From assembly GCA_022494885.1 (NCBI GenBank), contig JAGVSM010002405.1, forward strand, positions 124,001 through 188,000: 64,000 bases of DNA, in the 5' to 3' direction. The notes below the pieces were generated by a model. That model had not been told where the DNA came from and searched no databases. It saw only the letters and a list, made by a program, of their open reading frames with translations. Below are positions 1 through 10,529 of this stretch, piece by piece. Origin of the DNA: Micrasema longulum (Eukaryota > Arthropoda > Insecta > Trichoptera > Brachycentridae). Position 1 is the first letter of the stretch, and each line of letters begins with the position of its first letter. The position numbers and the translations under genes are program-made.

Positions 1-700
1 AATGGCCCACTGAATGTCCCTGATTTATTTATAACAAGACTGATAGGTATTGAAGTACCAAATAGATCTACTTGATTGCAGTCTACCTTTCTTGTGGCGT
101 CTGCTAGACAAATATATTTTGTAAATTTTCCAATCGTCAAGACTACACCGGCTCGGAAATGGGCGTAGAGAAATTGATATAGTTTGTTTTCCATTTTCAG
201 GTTAAGAGTAAAAATTTTTACAGCGATAAAATCAAAATGATTTTCATTATTTGAATGCTGTACAAATCACTCTGACTTTTTTGTTTTGTTTATCTACGCT
301 TAGATAAAACTTAATGTATTTTTTTCCCCCTAAAACTGTGATAGTTTTTCAACATATTTAATTATGTACATACCTACTTATGTACAGTATTGTACCCTAA
401 AATACGTAAATCATTAAGATAGATGATACAAAAATAGAAGATTTGGATTTGGAACGTAGTAAACGAAATTCTGACATTACATCATATTAATAAGAACTCT
501 TCATCGTGAAAGCTTTTATAGTAAATCGTTAAATAATTCTTAGTGAACTTTCATTATCCAGTGCATCAATATTGAAGTAGACCTTCATTGCATCAAAGGT
601 AGATCCATTCCCACGTTCCTTTCCCTTTTTCAAATACTCCAGCTTTGTGCGAAATTGAATGATATTCGTTTTTACATCACACAGTCTGCTTTTTGTTTAC
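1..700. other. AT-rich spacer without recognisable gene
   Basis: No open frame with family resemblance is seen on either strand. The stretch is AT-rich with a slightly more complex patch near 90-180. It ends at a truncated SINE. I see no repeat boundary inside it. Confidence 0.5.
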
Positions 701-701
701 A

Positions 702-812
702 ATCATCATTCCATATTTCGCACCCAGTAGTGCACAGGGCATTTGAAAACCAAATGCAGCGTATCTCGATTATCTGTTAAGCGAAGGTGATCAGTCTAGG
801 ATGCCGGTCCGT
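702..812 (-). repeat. tRNA-derived SINE, family A, 3' part (truncated)
   Basis: Reading the minus strand, the segment matches the 3' body of SINE family A. It has the conserved stretch equivalent to 'gcagcgtatctcgat' and the GCAC...AGTGCA module seen at 4279-4545 and 6700-6955. The tRNA-like head is missing. The short frame that runs on to about 1098 overlaps this repeat and is not treated as a gene. Confidence 0.65.
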
Positions 813-1301
813 TCTTACTAATTCATGTTTTAGTAAACAAGCCACGAAAATTCTCACCGAGTCAACTGCGCATGTAATGCAGCTAACAGTATCAAACATC
901 ACTCTTTACAAGACGTGCAAAATGTATGATTTTCTAAGCACGATATATAGGACCGTGTGTATCGGATATTGGAACTCCGGGGTTGGTCCTGATGAGGGGC
1001 AGGAAATGAGACACGCCCTTGCCAGGCAAATTGAAGCGCAGAATGCTAGTCGCTTACACGATGCATTAGCGATATCTTCGTGTTTTATTTGCTACTAAAG
1101 TGATTGCTCCCAGCGTGCAGCGAGCACTATATGTGGTGTTAACTGCATGATTGAATACCAATATGGAAGCCTGTAAATCAATCAAATCGGTTCATAAAAA
1201 AATAAAATAAAAACTGAGAAAGCTTAGTTCATCCGATTGAAATATTAAATTATATTTGATTGCAATTTCTAAAAAAGTAATTATTTATACTAGTATTCAA
1301 G

Positions 1302-1831
1302 AGTAAGTTAGGAGTAGCAAGAGGCACATTTAACAGTGTGAAGGCTGTCTGGAGATCGGATATTCACCCATTAAAAACCAAATGTCGCCTATATAACGCC
1401 TGCATAACACATAGGAGAATAGTCTCCACTTCGGATTCGAATCGTGGCACCTCACTAGGTCCCACAACAGTGAAATTCTGAGTTTTGCGAAAAAGTGTCT
1501 CAGATGAATCTTGGATGTGCGGTGGTTTGACTTTGTGAGGAGTGAAGTAATAAGAAAATGAACGCAGTAACTTCAGTAACAAATGTCGTCAAGCGAAGGC
1601 GGTACGGTTGGCTTGGCCATATACTGCGGCTGTCTCCTGAGAACGCTTAACCACGCTTGCACACTTTACAAAGCTTTAGGTTCTCTACGTCCTGGACGTC
1701 CACTGCTGACAGTTTGTCGGCAGTTTATGTGAGAACTTTGGTACGAAAACCCTATTTGGGAAAACGCAAAGGCGTTGGCAGCCGCTAGAGATGCACGGAG
1801 GCTCTTTGTGGATACCATATGCTCAAACTAG
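1302..1831 (+). pseudogene. RTE-like non-LTR retrotransposon, C-terminal tail (decayed)
   Basis: The plus strand encodes the C-terminal tail of an endonuclease/reverse-transcriptase polyprotein. Visible pieces are LGVARGTFNSVKAVWRSD near the start, then KRRRYGWLGHILRLSPEN at about 1594-1647, and a final block with WENAKALAAARDARRLFVD followed by a stop at 1829-1831. These match the family pattern RRR-WLGHVLRM ... W..A..LA.DR..WR..V..ICS. Several frame changes and stops separate the blocks, so it cannot make protein. It ends with a TGATGATGA-type tail, as the copy at 21815-22377 does. Only the 3' end is present, as expected from 5'-truncated target-primed insertion. Clade assignment (RTE-like) is by eye. 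Confidence 0.8.
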
Positions 1832-1834
1832 AGA

Positions 1835-2460
1835 GCGGACATGGAATGGTGATGATGAGTATTCAAATTGAATACACGAAAAGACAATAAAAACATATTC
1901 ATTGCTACTGGTACACAATTTGCATTATTTGAGACTCGTCGTGTTGATGATGTATATATCAGAGGAGGTAAAAAAAATTAAAACAGTTATTCTAACATAA
2001 ACCATGTCAACAAAAAAATAAGCTTTTACCGTAAAGAAAGACTAGACCAGGATATTATTAATTTACAAATTAAACTGCTTTATGAAACCGTTTTTAATAA
2101 TTTTATAATTCAGATCATCCAAAATCTAAGATAATATCTGCGGCCCACGTTTCATAACAAGTAACAGTTTAATTTATTTTGTGTAACTGTTTCAGCAGCT
2201 ACTAAAACCAAATTTTTTGTCTATTATGAATTGTTAATTAGAAAGCGTTTCATCAAATATTTTAATTTGTGGAATCTGCAACTGATTTTAAAAAACCGAA
2301 ACGCACATCTATGTTTGTATGAACATGTCATTTGCGTAGTAAAGTAAAATAATACATTTTTAAAATTTATTTTTTAATTAGAGTATTATGCAAACCGTAG
2401 TACCTTTATCTGTACCCAAAAGCTCATTATGACACCATAACTACAATGCCAAATGAAGCA
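1835..2460. other. AT-rich spacer
   Basis: Low-complexity AT-rich DNA with poly-A and poly-T runs. No coding frame, tRNA-like box or inverted repeat stood out. Confidence 0.45.
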
Positions 2461-2464
2461 CATC

Positions 2465-2625
2465 TTGTTTGTCCGTTACGTTCGAGTAAGGCGTACAGTC
2501 TTACGTCTCAGGTGCTAGTTCAGAGACTGTAAAAATATTGCAGTGTGAAACCACTTTTCAAACAACATTTTACTTCAATTTTTTTAGGAATTGAATCCAA
2601 AACCTGCATAAATTACGTGAACTAC
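2465..2625 (-). repeat. tRNA-derived SINE, family A (degenerate)
   Basis: On the minus strand the middle module (GGTGCTAGTTCAGAGACTGT in plus orientation) matches the family-A segment that reads actggtacctgaagcgtaag. A tRNA B-box-like sequence, ggaattgaatccaaaacctg in plus orientation, follows at about 2587-2606. The copy is strongly diverged. Confidence 0.55.
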
Positions 2626-2699
2626 TTTCATTTTCAGGAGTTTGATGTGAGAGTTGCTGTCAAAAACACTGGCCCACTATTTAAAAAAAAAGAATTTGT

Positions 2700-3045
2700 A
2701 TCTGCTTAAATATTTGAATTTGGTGACGATTTTCAACTTACGTTAAAAATTGGAATCAAGTTGTGATATAAAAGGGTTAAAACCTCGGACCTTGTTATAC
2801 CCTATGGTGATATATGAAGATCAGTAATAAGATTTTATGTAGTTGACTGTGGTTTATTATAATGTGGTTAAAGTGCAACTGTTTACTAGGAGATACAAAT
2901 CTAGAATTACTTGCCAAGCTGTGTGGGTATGCAGACGACTGTAGATATATTATTGTCAACAACAATATACCTATATTCTTTACTGACTTCTGATCCATGA
3001 GTTCACGACTAGCTAGCTAGCCACGGGGCTACAACCCGATAATTG
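2700..3045 (-). repeat. tRNA-derived SINE, family B, split by inserted DNA
   Basis: The tail module (ttggaatcaagttgtg) lies at about 2750-2766. The tRNA-like head, with TCTGATCCATGAGTTCACGA and ccacggggctacaacccg, lies at about 2988-3039. Both are in minus orientation as in the other family-B copies. About 200 bp of unrelated AT-rich DNA separates head from tail, which suggests a later insertion. Confidence 0.5.
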
Positions 3046-3049
3046 GTTT

Positions 3050-3640
3050 CTATATCAAATACAGCTGTATATTGTAACTGTTTGCTTAGAAATCAAGTAT
3101 TTGGTACTTTTAATAAGTCAGTGGTGTTAGAATAACCTACTAGTTATTAACTATATTTTATTAATTCTGAATATGAGTATTTAACGCAGTACTGGAAACG
3201 AAATACCGTGTCTTTTGTTTATTGGTTTAGTGGAAATTAATTTATTAATTCCGGTTTTAAAATGCTTCAAAATCAACAATTTATCATTGTTAAAAAGGGT
3301 ATAAAAACTAAAGTGTACTTACAAATCATTTGACAAAAATACATATTTAAAAAAAATATACTATTAAACTTTCCTATCTATACTCTACAATACACTTTTC
3401 ATCAAAATGTTTTACAAACATTATTATGGGAATTGATATAAAAAAATATTGCAACGTAAAAGTAACTATCAATTTGACGAGGCAGTTAAATTATTAAGAA
3501 ATTCCATTACATAAAACATTATGATTGGGCATTAAAACGGGTTTTGTGTAATAACCATCAAATCGTAATAAAAAAATGGAAGCTCTTTATTGAGTCACTA
3601 CCCTTAAGGAAGGCGAAATAAAATATAAAAATAAAACAGG
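3050..3640. other. AT-rich spacer
   Basis: No gene, SINE box or inverted repeat recognised. Homopolymer runs are frequent. Confidence 0.45.
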
Positions 3641-3860
3641 AGCCGGCCGCGTCCGTGGCATTATTTGTCATAAATCACTCGGATTTCTGCAACCACGGCT
3701 TTATGATTGCTATTATTGTACATAGTGTGTGAGTGGAGGGCGAGTGTGTGAAATGTGTTTATAATGGAAATCGTACCATGATTTAGTTTCTGGATGTAGT
3801 ATTAGTACGACTACTCGCCGCTAGATGGCATCCGGTGCTGACCGCTACCGCTTTACACCT
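3640..3860. promoter_or_regulatory. candidate regulatory island (complex, less AT-rich)
   Basis: Base composition changes abruptly. The block contains ggagccggccgcgtccgtgg, then ATTTGTCATAAATCACTCGG and TTTATGATTGCTATTATTG. TTTATGA/TCATAAA is a Caudal/posterior-Hox-like core and appears in both orientations. There is no coding frame of note. The assignment rests on composition and motif shape only. Confidence 0.25.
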
Positions 3861-4278
3861 GTGGATAACTTCCCTACACGTATCAATTCGATACCATTTT
3901 GTGATAAAAGCCAATGGATTTTATACTAATAAAACAATTTTTGAAAACCAGGTTAAATACGATTTTATAATTGGTATTCAAGTTTTAACCTTTTATCACT
4001 CAACGTCTTTGAAATGAAATAATTTTTTTTTGATAGATTTCTGCAAATAATGTAACAAGTATTTTTTTATTTTTCCTAAATTTTTGTAATAAAATAAAAA
4101 AAGGGAAGAAAATTACAGTTTGAAATTTGTGTTACAATGACTAAGTAAGTTTAATTGTTAAATAAATACGAAGTATGTTTAAACAAGTGTTTGGCTTATT
4201 TTAATAAAGCTAAAAATATATTTTTTTAAATTTAAAATACGCCTTCCTTCTAGTTTTACGGCAAATAAATCTAAAGTC

Positions 4279-4545
4279 AGTCTCGTGGTTTAATGATCAG
4301 TGCGTTGGCCTACCATGCAGGAGGTCTCAGGTACGATTCCCGACATGGTTGAAATGAAATCTTTATTTATAAGGGTGTTTTTACACTAGAATATTTCATA
4401 GTCCCTAGACTGGTACCTGAACCGTAAAACTGATCATCTTACCTTCATATAAAATAAAATGATCAAGATACGCTGCAATTGATGAACCAATGCTGTGTCC
4501 TAAGCGCCATTAGGTGCGGGAAGGGAATAATGATGACGATGAATC
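4279..4545 (+). repeat. tRNA-derived SINE, family A (near full length)
   Basis: This is the best plus-strand example of the family. A tRNA-like head has an A-box-like sequence (gtggtttaatgatcag) and a B-box-like sequence (ggtacgattcccgac). It is followed by a body with the modules tttacactagaatatttc, actggtacctgaaccgtaa, ccttcatataaaat and gatcaagatacgctgcaatt. The 3' end is taggtgcgggaagggaat plus an (ATGATG)n-like tail. The tRNA head implies RNA polymerase III transcription. Mobility would need a LINE-encoded RT supplied elsewhere. Confidence 0.85.
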
Positions 4546-4797
4546 TTAAATGAACTTCCTAGCAACCAACATTATTATGCAATCATCTGTTTATGATAAA
4601 ATGTGCTTTAATTGCATTGAATAGTGTGGACCTGTGGTGTAAAATTGATTAAAAATGAATTTAGGATATTTGGTATTACGTGATGTAATTTACCACTGTT
4701 ATTGGGCCTTCTGATCTATTGTTGTGCAAAAAATACAATTACACGACGGAGTACCCACGAAACACCGATAATTTGTCCTGTTAAAAATCTTTATTTA

Positions 4798-5457
4798 TCT
4801 TTATATATATAATTCCTCTGTACATGTGATGTCGCCGAACTCCTCCTAAACGGCCTTACCGATTTACGTGCGATTTTCAGAGAAATATAGATCTTTGCGC
4901 TGTGCGTGTTCGTAGATATTAAAATCTTCAATCCAATATGTAAAAAAGAAGTAAGGAGCATAAACGTTTTATTCATCGACATACCAGGGTTGCATTCGCT
5001 GAGAATGCATTTACAGAAAAATGAAATGATGTTGTTTTTTTTTGTGTACAAAAAAGTTTGTTTTTAAATGTTTACAAACAGCATTTGTTTTTTGTGGATC
5101 TCTATCAGATTGTTTCCTTAAATTTCTTATAATTTTTACCCATTTATTAATTTTGACCGGATTTTTAGTAAAACTAAAAGAATATTAAATTCAATGCATT
5201 CTTGAAAGTCGTATTCCAACATAAGGACACCCCTCTGTTGGTGGAAGACCGGAGCTTGACGTTTGCAAAAAGAATGCCGTATTTGAAAAAATATTTATGT
5301 TATGTTTTGGAATTCAGGTACCTACTTAAATTCGTTTTGGAATTCAATCACAAACAAGTACCTAGGTACCTACTTATCAATGAAAAGTCTTTTTCCAACG
5401 TTATAAATAGCAGGGAAGCCAACGTTTGGGCAGGACAACGTCTGTCGGGTCTGCTAG
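4798..5457 (+). mobile_element. non-autonomous Helitron
   Basis: The left end reads A|TCTTTATATATATAATTCC, followed by the segment with CTCCTAAACGGCCTTACCGA and a TTTTCAGAGAAATATAGATC-type continuation. This arrangement is characteristic of the 5' region of insect Helitrons. The right end carries gcaggacaacgtctgtcggg and terminates in CTAG|T, fitting the Helitron rule (5' TC, 3' CTRR, insertion between A and T, no target duplication). Total length is about 660 bp. No Rep/helicase coding is present, so it would need a trans-acting autonomous element. The interior has some reading frames (for example 5202-5486), but they show no domain and overlap the end of the repeat. The exact 5' base is less certain than the 3' one. 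Confidence 0.75.
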
Positions 5458-5459
5458 TG

Positions 5460-6030
5460 GTTTATATAAAATTTAGTTTGTTTTAAGTCACTAAGTAGAC
5501 ATGTTTGTATCCGGCATTTTTTATTTTTTATATGGTATTTTATAAGAAAGCCGTTATGTTAAATTGTAGATCTTCTTTTAAAACACATATAACCATAAAA
5601 ATATAAAAAAACTTGCAAACTAAATAATTTAAAAAATATGAGTTAGAACTATAAAAATAAAACCTTAACTGTGACTATGGTTTCCCTAATTTAGCATATT
5701 TATATTAAGTTATTAGAACTAAGCACAATTCATTTACATGATAAATGATTTCATCCATTTATAATTAAATAGTTTACTTACTAACAGGGGACGCTGTTGG
5801 TAAGTATTTAAGCTAGGATTAGTTTCTCAATAAATTGTGCTTCAATAAATGTTATCCAACTTAACAGTGTTTCACATTCTAACTACTACACCCCTGGCAC
5901 TTGGCAGATTGGAACAGATTTCAAAATTAGGCAAAAATAAAATAAAAATCAAACGAATGACTATTTGTTTTTTAACAAAACGATCAAAATATGCTTTAGG
6001 TTCGGTTGATTAAAAAAAAAAAAAAAAGCT
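5460..6030. other. AT-rich spacer
   Basis: No recognised element between the Helitron and the MITE. A long A run (about 6013-6027) abuts the MITE. Confidence 0.45.
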
Positions 6031-6033
6031 TAT

Positions 6034-6454
6034 AATTAAATGTAGTTATGCAGAAAACAGCCGGTCCACAACTAAAAAAAATAAGATGTTGGTGTTATCG
6101 GGTACAGTTAGGTCAATTCTATGTTCTGCTAAAAACAGACAGGCCGCTTTCATACAAAAAACCGTAATCGTCACCTTTTGAAAATAGTGTCGATCACAAA
6201 AACGGCATTTCTCAATTTGCTGAAACCAGAAAAATCTTACGGTACTTTAAAAATCTTAAAACCCCGTCAAATACGAAATTAGATTTTGTTTGTAAATAAA
6301 AAACGAATGGATTCATTGTTTATCATTTGTCAAAGTCAAGAAGATTCCAATGGTTATGTAAATTTGATTATTCACTCTTTCAATAAAAGTGCTATTATCT
6401 CAGTTTCACTATGTTTTCTGTGGCTGGGTGCTTTCTGCATAATTACGTTCAATT
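6034..6454. mobile_element. MITE with long terminal inverted repeats, copy 1
   Basis: The left end reads tgtagttatgcagaaaacag followed by ccggtccaca. The right end is its inverse, tgtggctgggtgctttctgc then ataattacgttcaatt. Internal sequence (gtcaattctatgttctgc, cgctttcatacaaaaa, cgatcacaaaaacggcattt) is shared with copies at 24844-25592 and 26235-26670. It has no transposase frame. The superfamily is undetermined because I could not fix a target duplication. Confidence 0.75.
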
Positions 6455-6464
6455 GATCCTTTAT

Positions 6465-6600
6465 TTTGCATTGGAACAGGCCGGAATTTCTATACAGAAC
6501 ATCTAGGCTTGAGAAAAATCATATTTATTCTCTGTGTTTTCCCCGGGAATCGAACCCGAAACCTTCCGTGAGTGAGGCAAAGCATCTCAACAAAAAATAT
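6465..6600 (-). repeat. tRNA-derived SINE, family C
   Basis: The minus-strand head has a B-box-like ccgggaatcgaacccgaaac (plus orientation), an acceptor region cttccgtgagtgaggcaaag and a body running left to about 6465. It matches the copy at 15430-15585. It adjoins the MITE directly. Confidence 0.65.
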
Positions 6601-6699
6601 TAAAAAACAATATTTTGTTGCAAAAATGGTTAGTAAATTGGTCTCGAAATGTGTATAATAATCACGAAAAGGTTTAAGTTTTACAAAAACTTGTTGATA

Positions 6700-6955
6700 A
6701 ATAATATCATCACCATTTCCTTTCCGCACCCATTGGTGCATAGGGAACTGCATTGGTACACCTATCGCAGTGTATCTTGATCACTTTTGTTACATGAAGG
6801 TAAGATCTGTCCTGGGACTATGGGACTATGAAATATTCCAGTGTAAAAACACCTTTTTAAATAAATATTTCAAGTCAACCATGTCGGAAATCGAACCCGA
6901 GACCTCTTGTATGGTAGGCTAACGCACTGACCACTACACCACGAGGCTGACAAAA
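6700..6955 (-). repeat. tRNA-derived SINE, family A (near full length)
   Basis: All family-A modules occur in reverse order. They are the catcaccatttcctttccgc 3' tail, gtgtatcttgatcact, ttacatgaaggtaagat, ctatgaaatattccagtg, then the head with cggaaatcgaacccgagacc and a terminal ccactacaccacgaggctga. It is a good partner to 4279-4545 for deriving a consensus. Confidence 0.85.
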
Positions 6956-7024
6956 TCAATTGATATAATATTAATATTAACTTTCAGTGTTGTAGATTCA
7001 ATATGTACTTTAAATATTGAAAAA

Positions 7025-7200
7025 AATATTAGAGTTCTTATGATTTATCCATATATTTCAATTTTAGGGGCCGTTTACGAATTGTAAATAATTCAACATA
7101 TGTAAATGATTATCGATTTCTTGTAGAGTGGTGTTCGAACTTCAGCCCGAAGATCTGCGAGTCCGCGACACGTAACCACGAGATCATGACGCAGCTCTGC
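7025..7200 (-). repeat. tRNA-derived SINE, family B
   Basis: The tail begins at agttcttatgatttatcc (about 7032). The body has the TTACGAATTGTAAATAATTC hairpin-like stretch. The head has gttcgaacttcagcccgaag and cacgagatcatgacg. Orientation is minus. The order of modules equals that at 41195-41355 and 42965-43140. Confidence 0.6.
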
Positions 7201-7204
7201 ACAA

Positions 7205-8635
7205 TTTGTTTGATTTTTTTATTGGACTAATACAAGAATAACGAAAAAACATAGAATCAAAGGAACAAATATTAGTTACAAACAAAACTCAAGGGTTGTA
7301 ATTTTACGTATGTAGGAATTTACAGATTTTAAGTTTTTTTAAAGTTTTTGTTTTTTGCGAGCTTCGATTCGAAAAACTGTACCACAGGGTGGCAAATCTT
7401 TCAAATGATACGGCTTACTCATTCCAGTTGGCCTGTTGTCTCAAGCAATGCTTCAAGTAAATAATTACTAGCGAAACCTTACCCATTTCAGATATTTGCG
7501 GCTTAGAAATGCCAGTCTGTTCAAAACGACATGACAGTTCAGCTATGTGAGCTTAATGGTTTCCATGAGATTTGACATGCTGGACAGCAAATACTAAGCA
7601 TAGCAGAGAACACTATGAGACCTTATTCTAGGTATATTCTCCTGGTACTCGACGTTCATTGTCCACCTACATTTATAGCCATATCGAAACATGAACAGTT
7701 GAATACTAAGTATCTTTTATTAATAAAATTAGAAATATTCAGGACCCTGTTAATCCGGGTAATTGCTGGGCTTTTTCAGTTAAATATTATTTTCTTATTC
7801 AAGGAAAAGAAACAATGACACAAAAATCAGAAATAAAATGATTAAAAATATGATTCTAGGTAATTGTAAAAGGGTTTTAATTGTGTTTTTTTTCCAGAAA
7901 AATAATTGCAGAAATTAAATTAAATGAAATTAAAAAAAACTGAAAATACCTAAGTAATTTCATGCTAGAAAATCATTTGTCCGTTTTGTATCGTTTGTGA
8001 ATTTGACTTTAGTATATGTGGACCTTGGTTTAGTTACATACATGTTCAACATAAAATCAATATTTCAAATGTTATCCATTCCCCTGAAGCGTAAAAATGT
8101 AACAATAGATCAGGATCACTACAATGAGAAGGTTTAGTGGTTATTATTTGTCACTTAACTATCAAACTAATGTTTTAAAAAAATATATATGTATTGTTTT
8201 ATCAGTGCCATGATTTTTTAAGTTATGTGATTTTATAATTACTCCGCCTAAGACGTTACGCGTTCCCTACGGAGAGTTGACCTTATAAATGGGTTGGCTT
8301 CCCGGTAACCGGAAATGTATCACAATACTCTATCATTGTTTGGTTTTGGAAAACTAGTGACGTCGTTCAAAGTGGTTCGTTTTTATCAAATTTTTATTAT
8401 TTTATTTTTTTCATACATTTTGGAGAAACTTCGAAGCACAATTAAATGCTCTAATTTTTACCAAGCGTAAGAAATCGTTTTTAATATTCAATTTCCCATT
8501 GCAATTTTCTATTGACAAGCAATATTCCTTACCCTTACTAGTCTATTTTTTTATAAGTATTTCTTTTCGCCAGTAAAAAATATATTTTGCCTCTGTTCGA
8601 ATTTTTATTAAAATCGGTTTTTAAGTTAAATAAAC
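7205..8635. other. spacer, mostly AT-rich
   Basis: No gene recognised. A more complex patch at about 8245-8330 contains actccgcctaagacgttacg and gacctta. The frame at 7615-7818 has no recognisable domain and is judged accidental. Confidence 0.4.
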
Positions 8636-8639
8636 CGTA

Positions 8640-9075
8640 ATGTGTTGGAATGTCGTTAAAGTTCATGCGAACGTGATAACCCGTTGAATAAATGAATACC
8701 CGGTTATAAATTAAGCGTCGTTATGTGAATATGTGTAATATATGAGGCTATCATACCGTAATGCAGCTAATTGCTACAAGCCATTATGTTTGTCATAGCC
8801 CTGGCTATTTCGAGGGGTACAAGAACAAGGCATAATGACTAGTATAGTTTATAGTAAGGGCAGACATAATGTTTGAGTTTCCTAGACGGTCCCACTCGTC
8901 TTATTAATGCGTCAAGAAAGTGATCAATCCTGTTGTGATCCAAGGAAATTAATTAAACACCTTTGACACACCTATTACTGGAAGGTATATCAGAGCGATT
9001 ACCCCATTAGTCGTGTTATGGGTATTATACGTCGCGTCGTTTTCCTATAAACGTGATAACATTTCAAAGTGTTAT
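8640..9075. promoter_or_regulatory. candidate cis-regulatory block
   Basis: The sequence is repeat-poor and low in homopolymer runs. Developmental-type motifs are clustered: aaattaattaaac (homeodomain-like TAATTA), cacctttgacacacc (TCF-like CTTTGA), gattaccccattag (Bicoid/Otx-like GATTA), and a pair of cgtgataac segments at about 8671 and 9051. There is no coding frame. This could be conserved non-coding DNA, judged by composition and motifs only. Confidence 0.3.
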
Positions 9076-9394
9076 TTTTCGAAAAACCATTAGAGTGATT
9101 AACTTAGTCTTTTGTTGTTTTGGCTGTAGTTTAAACTTCATAAACATTATACTGAAAAGGGAAAAAATATTTGGAGAGGAGATATTAAAATAAAACCATT
9201 TGCAAGGCTAATAAAAATGACATGTCACCGGCTGGTCCAATGATTACTTTACATGCTGTATAATATTTTACTAATGCTTAAACTTCCGCATTTCTTTACT
9301 TCTTTTATCCGTTATTTTTATAAAACGATTTTGGCAAAACTTTTGTTCATTTATGTTGGTGAGATTTTTTTAAATTAGTGCACTTCCTTGTGTA

Positions 9395-9515
9395 AGGCTC
9401 CCGAAAATCCTGAAAAAGGAAATCTTGTGAAGATAAGTCCGTCTTGTAATAAAGTGGTTGGGGCGTTTGCTAACCATGCTTGAGGTCCCAGGTTCGATTC
9501 CTGGCAAAATATTTA
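9395..9515 (+). repeat. SINE family A, 5'-extended tRNA-like head
   Basis: The head has gaggtcccaggttcgattcc (a near-ideal B-box) preceded by aaggaaatcttgtgaagata and agtccgtcttgtaataaag. The same 5' extension occurs at 17062-17165, 46120-46500 and 62040-62385. The body after the head is lost in AT-rich DNA. It is not a functional tRNA gene because it lacks a paired acceptor stem. Confidence 0.6.
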
Positions 9516-10098
9516 ATTATCATAAGTTTTTTAATTAAAATGAAATAAATGCAAGCATAATTTAAATTTAATAAAATTAAAGTTAACTGATTGGTAGGAA
9601 AAAATGCATTTGGCAAAATGACAGGTGGTAAAAAAAACTTTTTAAAAAAACGCTATTAATTTGTGAGTTGGAATTGTTGAATCGAAATCGACCGTAAAAC
9701 TCACTAACTATTATTTTGGTTAATTTACCTTCCAAATCACACTCTGATTGGATTAAAAAGTGTTCATTTACCAGCATTATTCACATGAAACCAATCACTG
9801 GAAGCCGACCACTCAATATTTCAATCTAGACCATACATTATGAATATCGACGAAAATTGAAATTTGAATGCCATCCACGCGATACAAGACTTGAAAGGTT
9901 ACGTTTCTTTTGATACACGGAATCTTATTAGTTATTTACACATGTCTCTAATCAATAAATACAACTCGATACTTTACGTTAACTTAAACATTGTCATAAA
10001 TCCGGAGAAAATAAAAAGAGTAATGCCCGTATTTACAAACAAAACGCTAATGTTTCCACGACTGCTTGATAAACTAGTATACTTCCGGATACATTCAT

Positions 10099-10525
10099 TA
10101 GGTATATATTTAATCTTGAGAAATATAACCATTCTTTTATTATACATGCAATCAAAAACGCTCAAAATTAGACTACGGAGTGACTTTTGTTCACTGTACT
10201 TCATAGTTCTAACGCTACAATATACCGTGAAAACTTTCAACGCTTATCAGTTTATGTTTTACTTATTCGTTATTATTTAAAGCACCTTTCCACAATGATT
10301 CCGTATCGTATTCTTATTATGTCCATGCAGCTTGACTGTGAAATTATCTGCCATCCACTGTTTACGGAAGAGAAAAGAAGAGAGGAGAAGAGATGGGATT
10401 AAACGAAGACGATCAAGAATGATTCAACTGTAGCTCTGTTCAAATCACGCCAAAAGAAACATCTTATTTCTCTTGATCTATCCTATTTTCTTCCTTATTT
10501 ATTTTCTTTTCCCATTTAAGACTAA
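10099..10525 (+). pseudogene. jockey/CR1-like retrotransposon C-terminal tail, degenerate copy
   Basis: The plus strand is homologous, base by base, to the minus-strand element at 14101-14560. Shared segments include aaaattagactacggagtga, tgtacttcatagttctaacg and caacgcttatcag. The 3' region has gttcaaatcacgccaaaaga and a polypyrimidine stretch ending tttcccatttaag. Translation gives only short fragments such as RENFQRLSVY. A purine-rich expansion (gaagagaaaagaagagagga) and several frameshifts show heavy decay. It is a 5'-truncated insertion with no coding capacity left. Confidence 0.7.
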
Positions 10526-10529
10526 TATC

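Noticed and set aside
985..1010. CTGATGA followed by GAAA (hammerhead-like boxes) at 989-1006
   Set aside because: The seven bases between the boxes cannot form stem II, and no enclosing stem I was found.
787..1098. 103-codon plus-strand frame
   Set aside because: It begins inside a reversed SINE fragment and has no recognisable domain.
2795..2998. 67-codon minus-strand frame considered as a gene exon
   Set aside because: It coincides with the AT-rich DNA that splits a family-B SINE. No domain or splice support.
5202..5486. 94-codon plus-strand frame
   Set aside because: It lies within the 3' half of the Helitron and runs over its terminus. Composition is explained by the repeat.
9430..9515. 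Possible true tRNA gene (good B-box)
   Set aside because: No paired acceptor stem or plausible anticodon arm. The same sequence recurs as a SINE head at several sites.
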